Source: [Clostridium] aerotolerans DSM 5434
GTDB taxonomy: Bacteria; Bacillota; Clostridia; Lachnospirales; Lachnospiraceae
NCBI RefSeq assembly: GCF_000687555.1
Contig: NZ_JHWJ01000013.1
Span: forward strand, 62,001-126,000
DNA length: 64,000 nt
Direction of reading: 5' to 3'
Position 1 is the stretch's first letter. Every line of letters begins with the position of its first letter. Below, piece after piece: positions 50,840 through 59,006 of the stretch. Below the pieces are notes generated by a model. It saw only the letters and a program-made list of their open reading frames with translations, had not been told where the DNA came from and searched no databases. The translations under genes and the position numbers were made by a program.

Positions 50840-51826
50840 ATGACAATAAAAATAGGAATCGTAGGATATGGAAATCTTGGTAAGGGAGTGGAATGTGCCA
50901 TTAAGCATAATCCTGATATGGAGCTAAAAGCTGTATTTACCAGAAGAGCACCGGAATCATTAAAGCTTCTGACCGAAGGTGTTAAGGTATTTTCTTATGA
51001 TGAGATCATGTCAAAAAAGGATTCCATCGATGTTTTAATTTTATGCGGCGGAAGTGCAACCGATCTTCCGGTGCAGACTCCAGAGCTTGCAAAGTATTTT
51101 AATGTGGTTGACAGCTTTGACACACACGCCAAGATTCCGGACCACTTTAAGGCAGTGGATGAAGCTGCTTTAGAGGGTGGTAAGGTAGGAATTATCTCTG
51201 TTGGCTGGGATCCGGGTATGTTTTCCCTGAACCGTTTGTATGCAGGAGCCGTACTTCCGGGAGGACATGATTATACGTTCTGGGGAAGAGGCGTGAGCCA
51301 GGGCCATTCCGATGCCATTCGCAGAATCGATGGTGTAAAGGATGCCAGACAGTATACCATTCCAGTGGAGGAAGCGTTACAAAATGTTCGGGAAGGGAAA
51401 AATCCGGAGCTGACGGTAAGAGAAAAGCATACAAGAGAATGCTTTGTAGTGGCAGAGGACGGAGCTGATTTAGACCGGATCCGGGAAGAAATCGTGACCA
51501 TGCCAAACTATTTTTCTGACTACGACACCACCGTTCATTTTATCAGCGAAGAAGAGCTTTTAAAGGATCATAAGGGAATTCCTCATGGCGGATTTGTAAT
51601 CAGAACCGGAACCACTGGCTGGGAAGATGAGAACAGCCATGTCATTGAATATAGCTTAAAGCTGGATTCCAACCCAGAATTTACTTCTTCTGTACTGGCC
51701 ACCTATGCACGTGCCGCTTACCACTTAAACCAGGAAGGACAGAAGGGCTGCAAAACAGTATTTGATATTGCACCTGCGTATTTAAGTTCTTTCAGCGGGG
51801 AAGAATTAAGAAAACACCTGTTATAA
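50840..51826 (+). CDS. ddh: meso-Diaminopimelate D-dehydrogenase
   Basis: About 328 residues. The N-terminal Rossmann fold has KIGIVGYGNLGKGVECAIKHNPDMELKAVFTRR, the signature of DapDH, followed by LCGGSATDLPVQTPE, FNVVDSFDTHAKIP and the substrate-binding GWDPGMFSLNRLY and GRGVSQGHSDAIRRIDGVKDARQYTIP. The enzyme makes meso-diaminopimelate from tetrahydrodipicolinate, ammonia and NADPH in one step, for lysine and peptidoglycan. ATG 50840 is chosen; the GTG at 50831 lies too near GAAAGG, although the spacing to ATG (12) is on the long side. It has its own promoter and is followed 22 bp later by a DUF3783 gene. Confidence 0.93.
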   Translation: MTIKIGIVGYGNLGKGVECAIKHNPDMELKAVFTRRAPESLKLLTEGVKVFSYDEIMSKKDSIDVLILCGGSATDLPVQTPELAKYFNVVDSFDTHAKIPDHFKAVDEAALEGGKVGIISVGWDPGMFSLNRLYAGAVLPGGHDYTFWGRGVSQGHSDAIRRIDGVKDARQYTIPVEEALQNVREGKNPELTVREKHTRECFVVAEDGADLDRIREEIVTMPNYFSDYDTTVHFISEEELLKDHKGIPHGGFVIRTGTTGWEDENSHVIEYSLKLDSNPEFTSSVLATYARAAYHLNQEGQKGCKTVFDIAPAYLSSFSGEELRKHLL

Positions 51827-51848
51827 GAAAGCAGCAGGAGGGATAATT

Positions 51849-52259
51849 ATGGCAGTGTCAAAGGAAATGGTCCTGTACTATCAGCCGGAACAGGAAAAGC
51901 AGGGTGGAAATGATACGAAAGCAGCGAAGCTGAAAGGAGTGCTCATACGCATGGGCATTCGAATCCGCAATATTTCCAGTGAGCAGATGAACCAGACGGT
52001 AGGGTATCTTGCTGGAATCGAAGGGTTTGAAGAGACTGCTTTTGATGCGTGTCCTCCGGTAAATGATGAGATTTTAGTAATGAAAAACTTCTCAAACCGC
52101 AGGGTGGACGAGTTCTTGATGAATTTAAGACGGGCAGGCGTACCTAAAATCCAGCTAAAAGCGGTGATTACAGATACCAATTGCAAATGGAGATTTTACG
52201 ATCTGTATGAGGAACTGAAGCAGGAAAACGAAGCAATGTCTAAGGATCCTCAATCATAA
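51849..52259 (+). CDS. DUF3783 domain protein
   Basis: About 136 residues. The central and C-terminal parts (KLKGVLIRMGIRIRNISSEQMNQTVGYLAG, then EILVMKNFSNRRVDEFLMNLRRAGVPKIQLKAVITDTNCKWRFYDLYEELKQE) match the small clostridial DUF3783 family, whose function is unknown. It is cytosolic, with no signal peptide or membrane segment. CAGGAGGG precedes the ATG. It probably shares the ddh transcript and ends at a bidirectional terminator. Confidence 0.8.
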   Translation: MAVSKEMVLYYQPEQEKQGGNDTKAAKLKGVLIRMGIRIRNISSEQMNQTVGYLAGIEGFEETAFDACPPVNDEILVMKNFSNRRVDEFLMNLRRAGVPKIQLKAVITDTNCKWRFYDLYEELKQENEAMSKDPQS

Positions 52260-52264
52260 TAAAA

Positions 52265-52301
52265 GGCCGGACCATCCTTTCATAGGATGGCCCGGTTTTT
52301 T
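52265..52301. terminator. Bidirectional terminator between convergent genes
   Basis: GGCCGGACCATCC pairs with GGATGGCCCGG (one mismatch) and is followed by six T on the plus strand and TTTTATTA on the minus strand. Confidence 0.88.
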
Positions 52302-52312
52302 GATTCTTTATT

Positions 52313-53062
52313 TTATTGATATTCAAATACGTTGGCCCACCGTTGCAAAAGCTCTGCTTCTTCCGGACGTTTCTTTGAAAGCTGGGCGGTTGCTACAATT
52401 GGGAGCCAGGACTGGACGTACTTTTTAGCAGTTCCTGTTTTTCTGCAAAAGGCATCTATGTACATATCAGCTCTTTTCTGATCCTGGAGACAGAAGAGGA
52501 GATAAGTCCTTGCCACATCTGCACTGGCGTTTCCTTGGGTGGCGTGTACCCAGTCCAGTACATACATGGTCCGGTCGTCTTTCACGATGATATTGCTTGG
52601 ATTGAAATCACCGTGGCACAGCTTGGTATGCTTTGGCATTCCATCAAGCCGTGTATGCATATCATATCGGATAGAATCAGTCAGTTCATCAATATCTCCG
52701 ATCTGTCTTGCCATCTTATCCTTTAATTTATTGAGAAGAGGACACTGCTTTGACATGATATTCAGGTGGAGATCCACCATCAGATCCATATATTCCGGCA
52801 GCTTTTCCGGATTCTCATCCATGAGCTGCTTTAATGTCTTCCCTTCAATAAATTCATACGTAATGGACCACTTGCCTTCAAAAACACTGACTTCCAGCAC
52901 TTTAGGAACATGGATTCCACCGGTTTCCTCAACTCTGGCGGTAATCAATGCTTCACTTAGTACCTCTGCCTTAGGGAAATCTGCATTAAAGACCTTGATC
53001 GCCTTATCCCCATCCCGGTAGACCTTCTTTGTTGCGGTCGTAGCAATTAGTTCTGCTCCCAT
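52313..53062 (-). CDS. APH-family phosphotransferase (kinase-like)
   Basis: About 249 residues. Kinase subdomains are recognisable: KAIKVFNADFPKAEVLSEALITARV (ATP-binding lysine and glutamate), then the catalytic loop LCHGDFNPSNIIV (Asp and Asn, near 160-172) and the Mg loop VLDWVHATQGNASADVARTYLL. This is the choline kinase/aminoglycoside phosphotransferase fold. The substrate is not predictable; clostridial homologues are often general metabolite kinases and not antibiotic resistance. AGGAGAGG lies about eight bases before ATG 53062; an in-frame ATG 11 codons upstream lacks a site. It is downstream of glgB (124 bp). Confidence 0.82.
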   Translation of the reverse strand: MGAELIATTATKKVYRDGDKAIKVFNADFPKAEVLSEALITARVEETGGIHVPKVLEVSVFEGKWSITYEFIEGKTLKQLMDENPEKLPEYMDLMVDLHLNIMSKQCPLLNKLKDKMARQIGDIDELTDSIRYDMHTRLDGMPKHTKLCHGDFNPSNIIVKDDRTMYVLDWVHATQGNASADVARTYLLFCLQDQKRADMYIDAFCRKTGTAKKYVQSWLPIVATAQLSKKRPEEAELLQRWANVFEYQ

Positions 53063-53185
53063 AAAATACCTCTCCTTCCATCTTTGCAACCCCAAATATG
53101 TCGGAACTATATAGTATTATTTTACTACAATATAGATAAAAAGTATAGAAAAAAACAGTGGTATATTATATAAAATATCTAAAAT

Positions 53186-55102
53186 TTATCCTTTGAAACG
53201 GTAAACAGCCACGCCGTAAGGCATCAGCGGACAGGCGATGGAATATTTTCTTCCATCCCACTCCTTTTCCTCGGAAAGAACGGCAGGTGCTTTTTCTCCC
53301 GGCTGGTAAAGACCGTGGCTTTCATTAAGGACCAGGCGATAGCTTCCCTTTCTTGGAACGCCTGCCCGGTAGTCCTTTCGCTCTACAGGTGTAAAGTTAA
53401 GAACAAACAAAAGGCTGTCTTTCTTGTCTTTACTATAGCGGACAAAGCTAAAGATACTCTGCTCGCTGTCATTGGCATTGATCCAGGAGAAGCCGTCCCA
53501 GTCATAATCCCTTTCATACAGTGCAGGATATTCCTTATACAGATGCAGAAGATCCCTGACATAGTCCTTTAAGTCTTTTCCAAGAGGCTCATCTGCCAGA
53601 TACCAGTCCAAAGCTGCCTTTTCGTCCCATTCATGGAACTGTCCGAAATCCTGTCCCATAAACAAAAGCTTCTTGCCTGGATGGCCAAGCATAAAGGTAT
53701 AGCCTACCTTTAAGTTGGAAAATTTATCCTCTAGAAGTCCTGGCATTTTCTCGATCATAGAGCATTTTAAATGCACCACTTCATCATGGGATAATACAAG
53801 TATATATTTTTCACTGGTAAAATATGTAAGACCAAAGGTCATCTTATGGTGATTGTATTTTCTGAAATAAGGGTCCAGCTTCATGTATTCTAAAAAATCA
53901 TGCATCCAGCCCATATTCCATTTGAAGGTAAAGCCAAGGCCGTCGTTTTTGGGGTCATCTGTGACCTTAGGCCAGGCGGTGGATTCCTCCGCGATCACCA
54001 TGGCGCCGTTGCCTCTGTCTTTGATAATGCTGTTTAAATGCTTGAAAAATTCAATGGCTTCCAGATTTTCATTGCCGCCGTGTTTATTGGGGACCCATTC
54101 TCCGTCAGACCGGCCATAGTCAAGATAGAGCATAGAAGCCACCGCATCCACCCGAAGTCCGTCAACATGGAATTTTTCCACCCAGTAAAGGGCATTGGCA
54201 ATGAGGAAATTATCCACCTCATACTTGCTGTAATCAAAGACCTTTGTTCCCCAATCCGGATGCTCTCCCTTTCTAGGGTCAGAATATTCGTAGCATGGCT
54301 TTCCGTCAAACTCGGAAAGTCCGTGGGCATCCTTTGGAAAATGAGCCGGAACCCAGTCTAAGATCACGCCGATTCCTTTTTGATGCATGTAATCAACGAA
54401 GTACATGAATTCCTTTGCCGTGCCATACCGTGAGGTGGGAGCAAAATACCCGGTCACCTGATAACCCCAGGAGCCGTCATAAGGATGTTCTGCAATTCCA
54501 AGAAGCTCCACATGAGTATAGCCCATCTGTTCCACGTAGTCTGAAAGCTCGTGGGCAGCCTCCACATATGTATAATAGCCATCCTTTTCATCCCGGTTCT
54601 TCTTACGCCAAGAGCCTAGGTGAACCTCATAGATGCTGACCGGACCATCCATGGGATCGGCCTTCTTTCGTTTCGCCATCCACGAGGTATCGTTCCACTC
54701 ATAGCCGGATAAATCGGCAGTCACAGAAGCTGTCTGAGGACGGTACTCTGCCTCAAAGGCATAAGGGTCTGCTTTAAAAAGAAGCTTGCCGCTTTCCGTG
54801 GTAATTGCATACTTATAAAGCGCCCCTGTAGAAAGCCCCGGAACAAAGGCCTCCCAGATACCTGAGTCAGCCAGACAGGTCATTGGATTTTCATCCGGAT
54901 TCCAGCCGTTGAAATCACCAACCACTCCGATTTGCTTTGCGTGGGGCGCCCATACTGCAAAATGCATCCCTTCCTCTTTGTTGTAAGTCCTTGGGTGAGC
55001 ACCCAGCTTCTCGTAGATTTCATAATGTTTCCCGTTGTTGAAGAGATAGCGGTCTACCTCCGTTATAAAACCTGTCCCGATTTCCTTTTTTTCTTCAGCC
55101 AT
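53186..55102 (-). CDS. glgB: 1,4-alpha-glucan branching enzyme
   Basis: About 638 residues. An N-terminal CBM48 domain (about 25-115, HFAVWAPHAKQIGVVGDFNGWNP) precedes the GH13 barrel. The barrel shows the four conserved regions: ILDWVPAHFP, GLRVDAVASMLYLDY (nucleophile Asp), VIAEESTAWP (acid/base Glu) and LSHDEVVH. The C-terminal beta domain ends at PYGVAVYRFKG. It adds alpha-1,6 branches to glycogen. GGAGGAG precedes the ATG. The glgCD genes lie 3 kb away on the other strand, with no synthase gene (glgA) in the window. It shares the minus strand with the DUF2508 gene upstream (34 bp). Confidence 0.95.
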   Translation of the reverse strand: MAEEKKEIGTGFITEVDRYLFNNGKHYEIYEKLGAHPRTYNKEEGMHFAVWAPHAKQIGVVGDFNGWNPDENPMTCLADSGIWEAFVPGLSTGALYKYAITTESGKLLFKADPYAFEAEYRPQTASVTADLSGYEWNDTSWMAKRKKADPMDGPVSIYEVHLGSWRKKNRDEKDGYYTYVEAAHELSDYVEQMGYTHVELLGIAEHPYDGSWGYQVTGYFAPTSRYGTAKEFMYFVDYMHQKGIGVILDWVPAHFPKDAHGLSEFDGKPCYEYSDPRKGEHPDWGTKVFDYSKYEVDNFLIANALYWVEKFHVDGLRVDAVASMLYLDYGRSDGEWVPNKHGGNENLEAIEFFKHLNSIIKDRGNGAMVIAEESTAWPKVTDDPKNDGLGFTFKWNMGWMHDFLEYMKLDPYFRKYNHHKMTFGLTYFTSEKYILVLSHDEVVHLKCSMIEKMPGLLEDKFSNLKVGYTFMLGHPGKKLLFMGQDFGQFHEWDEKAALDWYLADEPLGKDLKDYVRDLLHLYKEYPALYERDYDWDGFSWINANDSEQSIFSFVRYSKDKKDSLLFVLNFTPVERKDYRAGVPRKGSYRLVLNESHGLYQPGEKAPAVLSEEKEWDGRKYSIACPLMPYGVAVYRFKG

Positions 55103-55136
55103 TTGCTCACTCCTCCGTGATCTTTAAAATAGCACA

Positions 55137-55355
55137 CTAAACCTCCCAGCTTTTAAAACGGCGCAGGAGAAACTGATAACGCAGCTGTGCTGCATTCAGC
55201 TCATAGATATAGCAATCAATAAGGGTCGGATCCACTACGTGCTCAAAGTGGTTCCTGGCAGCTTCAATTGCTGTTTTGGAACATTCGATTTCGTATCTTA
55301 ATCTACGTTCCTCTTCTGATTCAGTCAGGCGTTTTTTTAAAGTCGCATGCTTCAT
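55137..55355 (-). CDS. DUF2508 family (YaaL-like) small protein
   Basis: About 72 residues, a short helical cytosolic protein. ESEEERRLRYEIECSKTAIEAARNHFEHVVDPTLIDCYIYELNAAQLRYQFLLRRFK fits the DUF2508/YaaL pattern, with the conserved Asp-Pro-x-Leu-I-D-x-x-I-Y-E segment. Function is unknown; in Bacilli the gene often neighbours recR. GGAGATGG precedes the ATG. It lies 34 bp upstream of glgB, so the two are likely cotranscribed from a promoter whose TATAAT is near 55400 on the minus strand. Confidence 0.8.
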   Translation of the reverse strand: MKHATLKKRLTESEEERRLRYEIECSKTAIEAARNHFEHVVDPTLIDCYIYELNAAQLRYQFLLRRFKSWEV

Positions 55356-55455
55356 TTAACCATCTCCATTTCTTGAAATTTACATAATATCTGTTAGTTT
55401 CATTATAACTGGAAAATGGGTTTTTATTCATATTTTACCTGTATTGCCCGTAAAA

Positions 55456-55830
55456 TTAAGGGATTCTGTCTAACATCATCTGCATATGCTGTCCCAGGGA
55501 ACAAAGTTTTTTCGTGGTGTCTCCAATGGTCAAGTAATAAAAGTTTGCAGTTCCTTCCTGTCTGATATCGATAAGACCGGCCTCTTTTAAGATTTTTAAA
55601 TGATGGGAGACTGCCGGACGGGAAAGGTTTGTTTTCTCTGTGATATCCTTTACATTCATGCCCACCGTTCCGGGGAGGGGGCCATCGGAAGCTGAGACAT
55701 CATTTCCCATGCTGTCATAAAGACCATTACGGGCAAGTGCCTCTACAATGGTCAGTCTTACTTCATCTCCAAGGGCGATGAAAATGGGCATACAGTCCTT
55801 AAAAAGCAAATGAAAGTCCTGCCCTTCCAT
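55456..55830 (-). CDS. ArsR-family transcriptional regulator
   Basis: About 124 residues. The winged helix is clear: MPIFIALGDEVRLTIVEALARNG, then MNVKDITEKTNLSRPAVSHHLKILKEAGLIDIRQEGTANFYYLT, with the recognition helix SRPAVSHHLKIL. No CxC metal motif (ELCVC type) is present in the usual alpha-3 position, so it is probably not an arsenic or cadmium sensor. A 14-residue insert (YDSMGNDVSASDGPLPGTVG) lies between helix 2 and helix 3. AAAGGAGG precedes ATG 55830. It is divergent from the Tad operon and could regulate it or itself; no direct site is proven. Confidence 0.88.
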   Translation of the reverse strand: MEGQDFHLLFKDCMPIFIALGDEVRLTIVEALARNGLYDSMGNDVSASDGPLPGTVGMNVKDITEKTNLSRPAVSHHLKILKEAGLIDIRQEGTANFYYLTIGDTTKKLCSLGQHMQMMLDRIP

Positions 55831-55870
55831 GAGGGTTTCCTCCTTTGGTTTAAAAAAATAAACTAATAAT

Positions 55871-55899
55871 ATCTTACCATTCAGGGAGTGAAACGTCAA
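55871..55899 (-). promoter_or_regulatory. arsR-type gene promoter
   Basis: On the minus strand TTGACG (55899-55894), 17 bases, TAAGAT (55876-55871) with an extended -10 TG. Confidence 0.7.
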
Positions 55900-56040
55900 T
55901 GCTTTGAGGCTGAAAAATTGGTTAATTTGCCTTGAAATACGGGAAAAGATTGATAAAATTGATAAATATATAATAATACACTTAAAATACCTCGGACACT
56001 GAGCCATAAGGAGTGTCTTATGGTTTTCTGAAAAAAAGAG

Positions 56041-56101
56041 TTGACATTTAATCTCACCTTGTGCATAATGGAATTATATTCCAGTATACGTTCTGTATAC
56101 T
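56041..56101 (+). promoter_or_regulatory. Tad operon promoter with two downstream dyads
   Basis: TTGACA (56041-56046), 17 bases, CATAAT (56064-56069). At 56069-56083 is the perfect dyad TGGAAT-TAT-ATTCCA overlapping the predicted start, and at 56083-56101 a second perfect dyad AGTATAC-5-GTATACT. Both are good operator candidates. A leader of about 130 nt follows to the first gene. Confidence 0.65.
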
Positions 56102-56222
56102 TCATTTCAATTTTAATGAATGGTGTAGTTTATTTCATCATCAAAAGCTGATTATCCAGCATATTTTCCAACGTTAAGATTTTAAGCAGGTAAGGGGGTA
56201 GTGTATTATTGGGCATTTTATA

Positions 56223-56735
56223 TTGCTGCTTCATTTAGGGGCAGGGGCTTATTTTGATGTCCGGGAACACAGGATTCCTAATTGGTGGGTGATACTCGGT
56301 ATAGGAAACGGGCTGATTCTTACCGGGCTTGAAGCTGGGCAGTTATCCAGTCCCGGCAGCTTTTTAAAGGAGCCTGCATTTTTTCTTTTCCGGATGCTTT
56401 TAGTAACAGCGGTGTTCTTTGTATTATTTCTTTTCCGTATGATTGGTGCAGGAGATATTAAGATGGCAGCTCTCATCTGCGGATATCTTGGCCTTTCGGC
56501 TGGTGCATCGGCAATTTTTTATGGTTTTCTTATTGGGGCATTCTGGTCCCTGATCAAATTAATGGGAAGCGGCGGCTTTATATCCCGTTTTTCCTATCTT
56601 CTAACCTATATCAGGTATGTAATCCAAACAGGTAAAATAACTGCTTACTACCACCCGGAACGGGATGGGTATGATATGGTCATTCCTTTTGGCCTGTGTC
56701 TTTTTCTGGGGACCCTTCTCACCCTGGTGTGGTAG
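56223..56735 (+). CDS. tadV: Type IV prepilin peptidase-like protein (TadV/CpaA)
   Basis: About 170 residues. AYFDVREHRIPNWWVILG near the start is the A24 peptidase motif 1 (Asp-x-x-x-x-x-IPN), and RMIGAGDIKMAALICGYLG (about 75-93) is motif 2 with the second catalytic Asp (GAGD-K). Five to six membrane segments are expected; the enzyme cleaves Flp prepilins at the inner membrane. The start is problematic: the TTG at 56223 has no ribosome site, whereas AAGGGGG (56192-56198) is six to nine bases before ATT codons at 56205 and 56208 in the same frame. Translation from one of these would give the missing N-terminal residues of the first helix. Confidence 0.75.
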   Translation: MLLHLGAGAYFDVREHRIPNWWVILGIGNGLILTGLEAGQLSSPGSFLKEPAFFLFRMLLVTAVFFVLFLFRMIGAGDIKMAALICGYLGLSAGASAIFYGFLIGAFWSLIKLMGSGGFISRFSYLLTYIRYVIQTGKITAYYHPERDGYDMVIPFGLCLFLGTLLTLVW

Positions 56736-56757
56736 CAGTCACAAAGGAGGAGTTTAT

Positions 56758-57759
56758 TTGGCAGAGCGTATTTTAGCAGTATATGATGAGGATTTTTTTT
56801 ATGCGGAGCGGCTTGCAGATTTTATCAACGAGAGGAAACAGGCTCCCTTTAAAGCCCTTGCCTTTACCGCGTTAGAAAGGCTTATGAGCTATGGAAAGGA
56901 CCATGAGATTGATCTGTTGTTAATACAGTCAGACATTCCCAAGGAGGAAATTAAAGGCCTTTCGGCAGGGCAGGTATTTTACCTGTGTGGCGGAGAGAAT
57001 GGGCCTATTGATGAATCATCAAAGGGGATTTATAAATATCAGGCGGCAGACAGCATTATGCGGGATGTGATGGAAGCCTATTTAACCAGTGATGAAGAGG
57101 CCGGAGGCAGAGTCATATCAAGGACCGGAAGGGTAATAGGAATCTATTCTCCCATTAACCGGTGCTTAAAAACTTCCTTTTCCCTGACCATGGGCCAGCT
57201 TTTATCCAGAGATTTAAAGGTCCTTTATTTAAACTTTGAGGACTGCTCCGGCCTTGGAACGCTGATTGGTGAGGAGTTTAAGGGAGGCTTATCCGATTTA
57301 TTTTACTATTACAGCCAGGAAAAATACAGCTGGGTCAGACTGGGCTCTCTTGTTTATACCTGGGGAGAACTGGATTATGTGGCACCTGTCCGGTATCCGG
57401 AGGATTTAAACCAGATAGGGGCAGGGGAAGCAGCGGACCTGGTCAGGAGAATTGCAAGAGAAAGTCCCTATGAGACCATAATCCTGGATCTGGGCCAGTT
57501 TGGTAAAAAAGCGGCTGAGATACTGGAGGCCTGCGATGTCATTTATATGCCGGTTAAGGATGACTGCGTTTCAGCCGCTAAGATAGAAGAGTTTGAGGAT
57601 TATCTTTCTGTCTCCGGCCACGATGCCGTTACAAAAAGAATTGAGAAAATCAAGCTTCCCTATCACTGCAGCTTTGGACGAAGGGATTCTTACTTAGAAC
57701 AGCTTCTTTGGAGTGAGCTGGGAGATTATACAAGGCAGCTGTTAAGGAAGCAGCCGTAA
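56758..57759 (+). CDS. tadZ: TadZ/CpaE-like ATPase of the pilus system
   Basis: About 333 residues from a TTG start at 56758, seven bases after AAAGGAGG; the earlier ATG at 56665 lies inside the peptidase gene. The N-terminal 120 residues resemble an atypical receiver domain (LAVYDEDFFYAERLADFINERK, LLLIQSDI). The MinD/ParA-type domain follows, but the deviant Walker A is unusual: SPINRCLKTSF near residue 142-152 instead of KGGVGKTT. Late motifs (IILDLGQFGKKAAEILEACDVIYMPVKDD) retain the Walker B aspartate. TadZ localises the pilus machine to sites in the cell. Whether this one binds ATP is uncertain. Confidence 0.8.
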   Translation: MAERILAVYDEDFFYAERLADFINERKQAPFKALAFTALERLMSYGKDHEIDLLLIQSDIPKEEIKGLSAGQVFYLCGGENGPIDESSKGIYKYQAADSIMRDVMEAYLTSDEEAGGRVISRTGRVIGIYSPINRCLKTSFSLTMGQLLSRDLKVLYLNFEDCSGLGTLIGEEFKGGLSDLFYYYSQEKYSWVRLGSLVYTWGELDYVAPVRYPEDLNQIGAGEAADLVRRIARESPYETIILDLGQFGKKAAEILEACDVIYMPVKDDCVSAAKIEEFEDYLSVSGHDAVTKRIEKIKLPYHCSFGRRDSYLEQLLWSELGDYTRQLLRKQP

Positions 57760-57770
57760 GGGAGGGAAAC

Positions 57771-59006
57771 ATGGAAGAAGAGATGCGAAAGAGGATGCGG
57801 GAGGAGATTGTAAGAGAGCTGAATGAACAGCAGCAGATTATGGATGAAGAGCTGTATGCCATCATAGACCGAAAGATTCTTGAATATGGACAGGAGCATT
57901 TTCTGCCATTAAAGGAGAAGGTGGAGCTTCGGTGCAGGCTTTTTGATTCCTTCCGCCGCTTAGGAGCTCTTCAGGAGCTTGTTGATGACCATCATATCAC
58001 AGAGATTATGGTCAATGGAGCCGACCGGGTCTTTGTAGAGAGGAATGGCTCCATGGAGCTGTGGGGAAGGACCTTTGACAGTCAGGAACAGCTTGAGGAT
58101 ACCATTCAGCAGATTGTGAGCCGGGTAAACCGTACGGTGAATGTATCAAGGCCCATAGCCGATGCCAGACTTTCTGACGGCTCCAGGGTTCATGTTGTGC
58201 TTCCGCCCGTAGCCCTTGACGGACCTGCGGTCACCATTCGAAAATTCCCTGAGCCGATCACCATGGAAAAGCTCCTATCTTATGGTTCACTTACGAAAGA
58301 GGCGGCAGAATTTTTAAAGGCAATCGTGGAAGCCGGGTATAACATCTTTGTCTGCGGTGGGACCAACTCAGGGAAAAGTACATTTCTAAATGCCCTCTCG
58401 TCTTATATTCCAAGGGATGAAAGAATTGTGACCATTGAGGATTCGGCTGAGCTTAAGATTACCCAGATCAAGAATCTGGTCAGGCTTGAGACGAGAGGGG
58501 CAAACGGAGAGGGAGAAGGGGAAATTACCATAGGAGATTTAATTAAAGCTTCCCTTCGTATGAATCCCGACCGGATTATTATTGGGGAGGTCAGGGGAAA
58601 AGAGGCCCTGGATATGATATCAGCTATGAATACCGGGCATGACGGCAGCTTAAGTACGGGACATGGAAACAGTCCCAAAGATATGTTATCAAGGCTGGAA
58701 ACCATGGTGCTAATGGGCGCGGATATCCCTCTTCCCGCAGTGAGAAGCCAGATAGCAGCAGCCATCGATATATTAATACATTTGGGGAGATTACGAGATA
58801 AAAGCAGGCGGGTCCTGTCCATTATGGAGGTAGCAGGTTATGAAAATGGAGAAATCAGGCTTAACCCACTGTACCGGTTTGAAGAGGATTATGAAAACAT
58901 GGACGGTAAAAAAGAGGACAACAAAAAAAGGGTCCAGGGAAGGCTTAACAAAGTGGGTGACCTTCAAAACACCGAAAAACTTAAAGCAGCAGGCGTTGAA
59001 CTATGA
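57771..59006 (+). CDS. tadA: Tad pilus assembly ATPase (TadA/CpaF)
   Basis: About 411 residues. Helical N-terminus (1-75), then the CpaF-type N-domain with HHITEIMVNGADRVFVERNG, the linker, and the motor domain: Walker A GGTNSGKST (near 200-208), ASP box RIVTIEDSAEL, Walker B RIIIGEVRGKEALDMISAMNTGHDGSLSTGHGNSPKDMLSRLETM. It hydrolyses ATP to power Flp pilus assembly on the cytoplasmic side. GGGAGGG precedes the ATG, 11 bp after tadZ. The C-terminal 40 residues are charged and overlap the tadB coding region. Confidence 0.93.
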   Translation: MEEEMRKRMREEIVRELNEQQQIMDEELYAIIDRKILEYGQEHFLPLKEKVELRCRLFDSFRRLGALQELVDDHHITEIMVNGADRVFVERNGSMELWGRTFDSQEQLEDTIQQIVSRVNRTVNVSRPIADARLSDGSRVHVVLPPVALDGPAVTIRKFPEPITMEKLLSYGSLTKEAAEFLKAIVEAGYNIFVCGGTNSGKSTFLNALSSYIPRDERIVTIEDSAELKITQIKNLVRLETRGANGEGEGEITIGDLIKASLRMNPDRIIIGEVRGKEALDMISAMNTGHDGSLSTGHGNSPKDMLSRLETMVLMGADIPLPAVRSQIAAAIDILIHLGRLRDKSRRVLSIMEVAGYENGEIRLNPLYRFEEDYENMDGKKEDNKKRVQGRLNKVGDLQNTEKLKAAGVEL

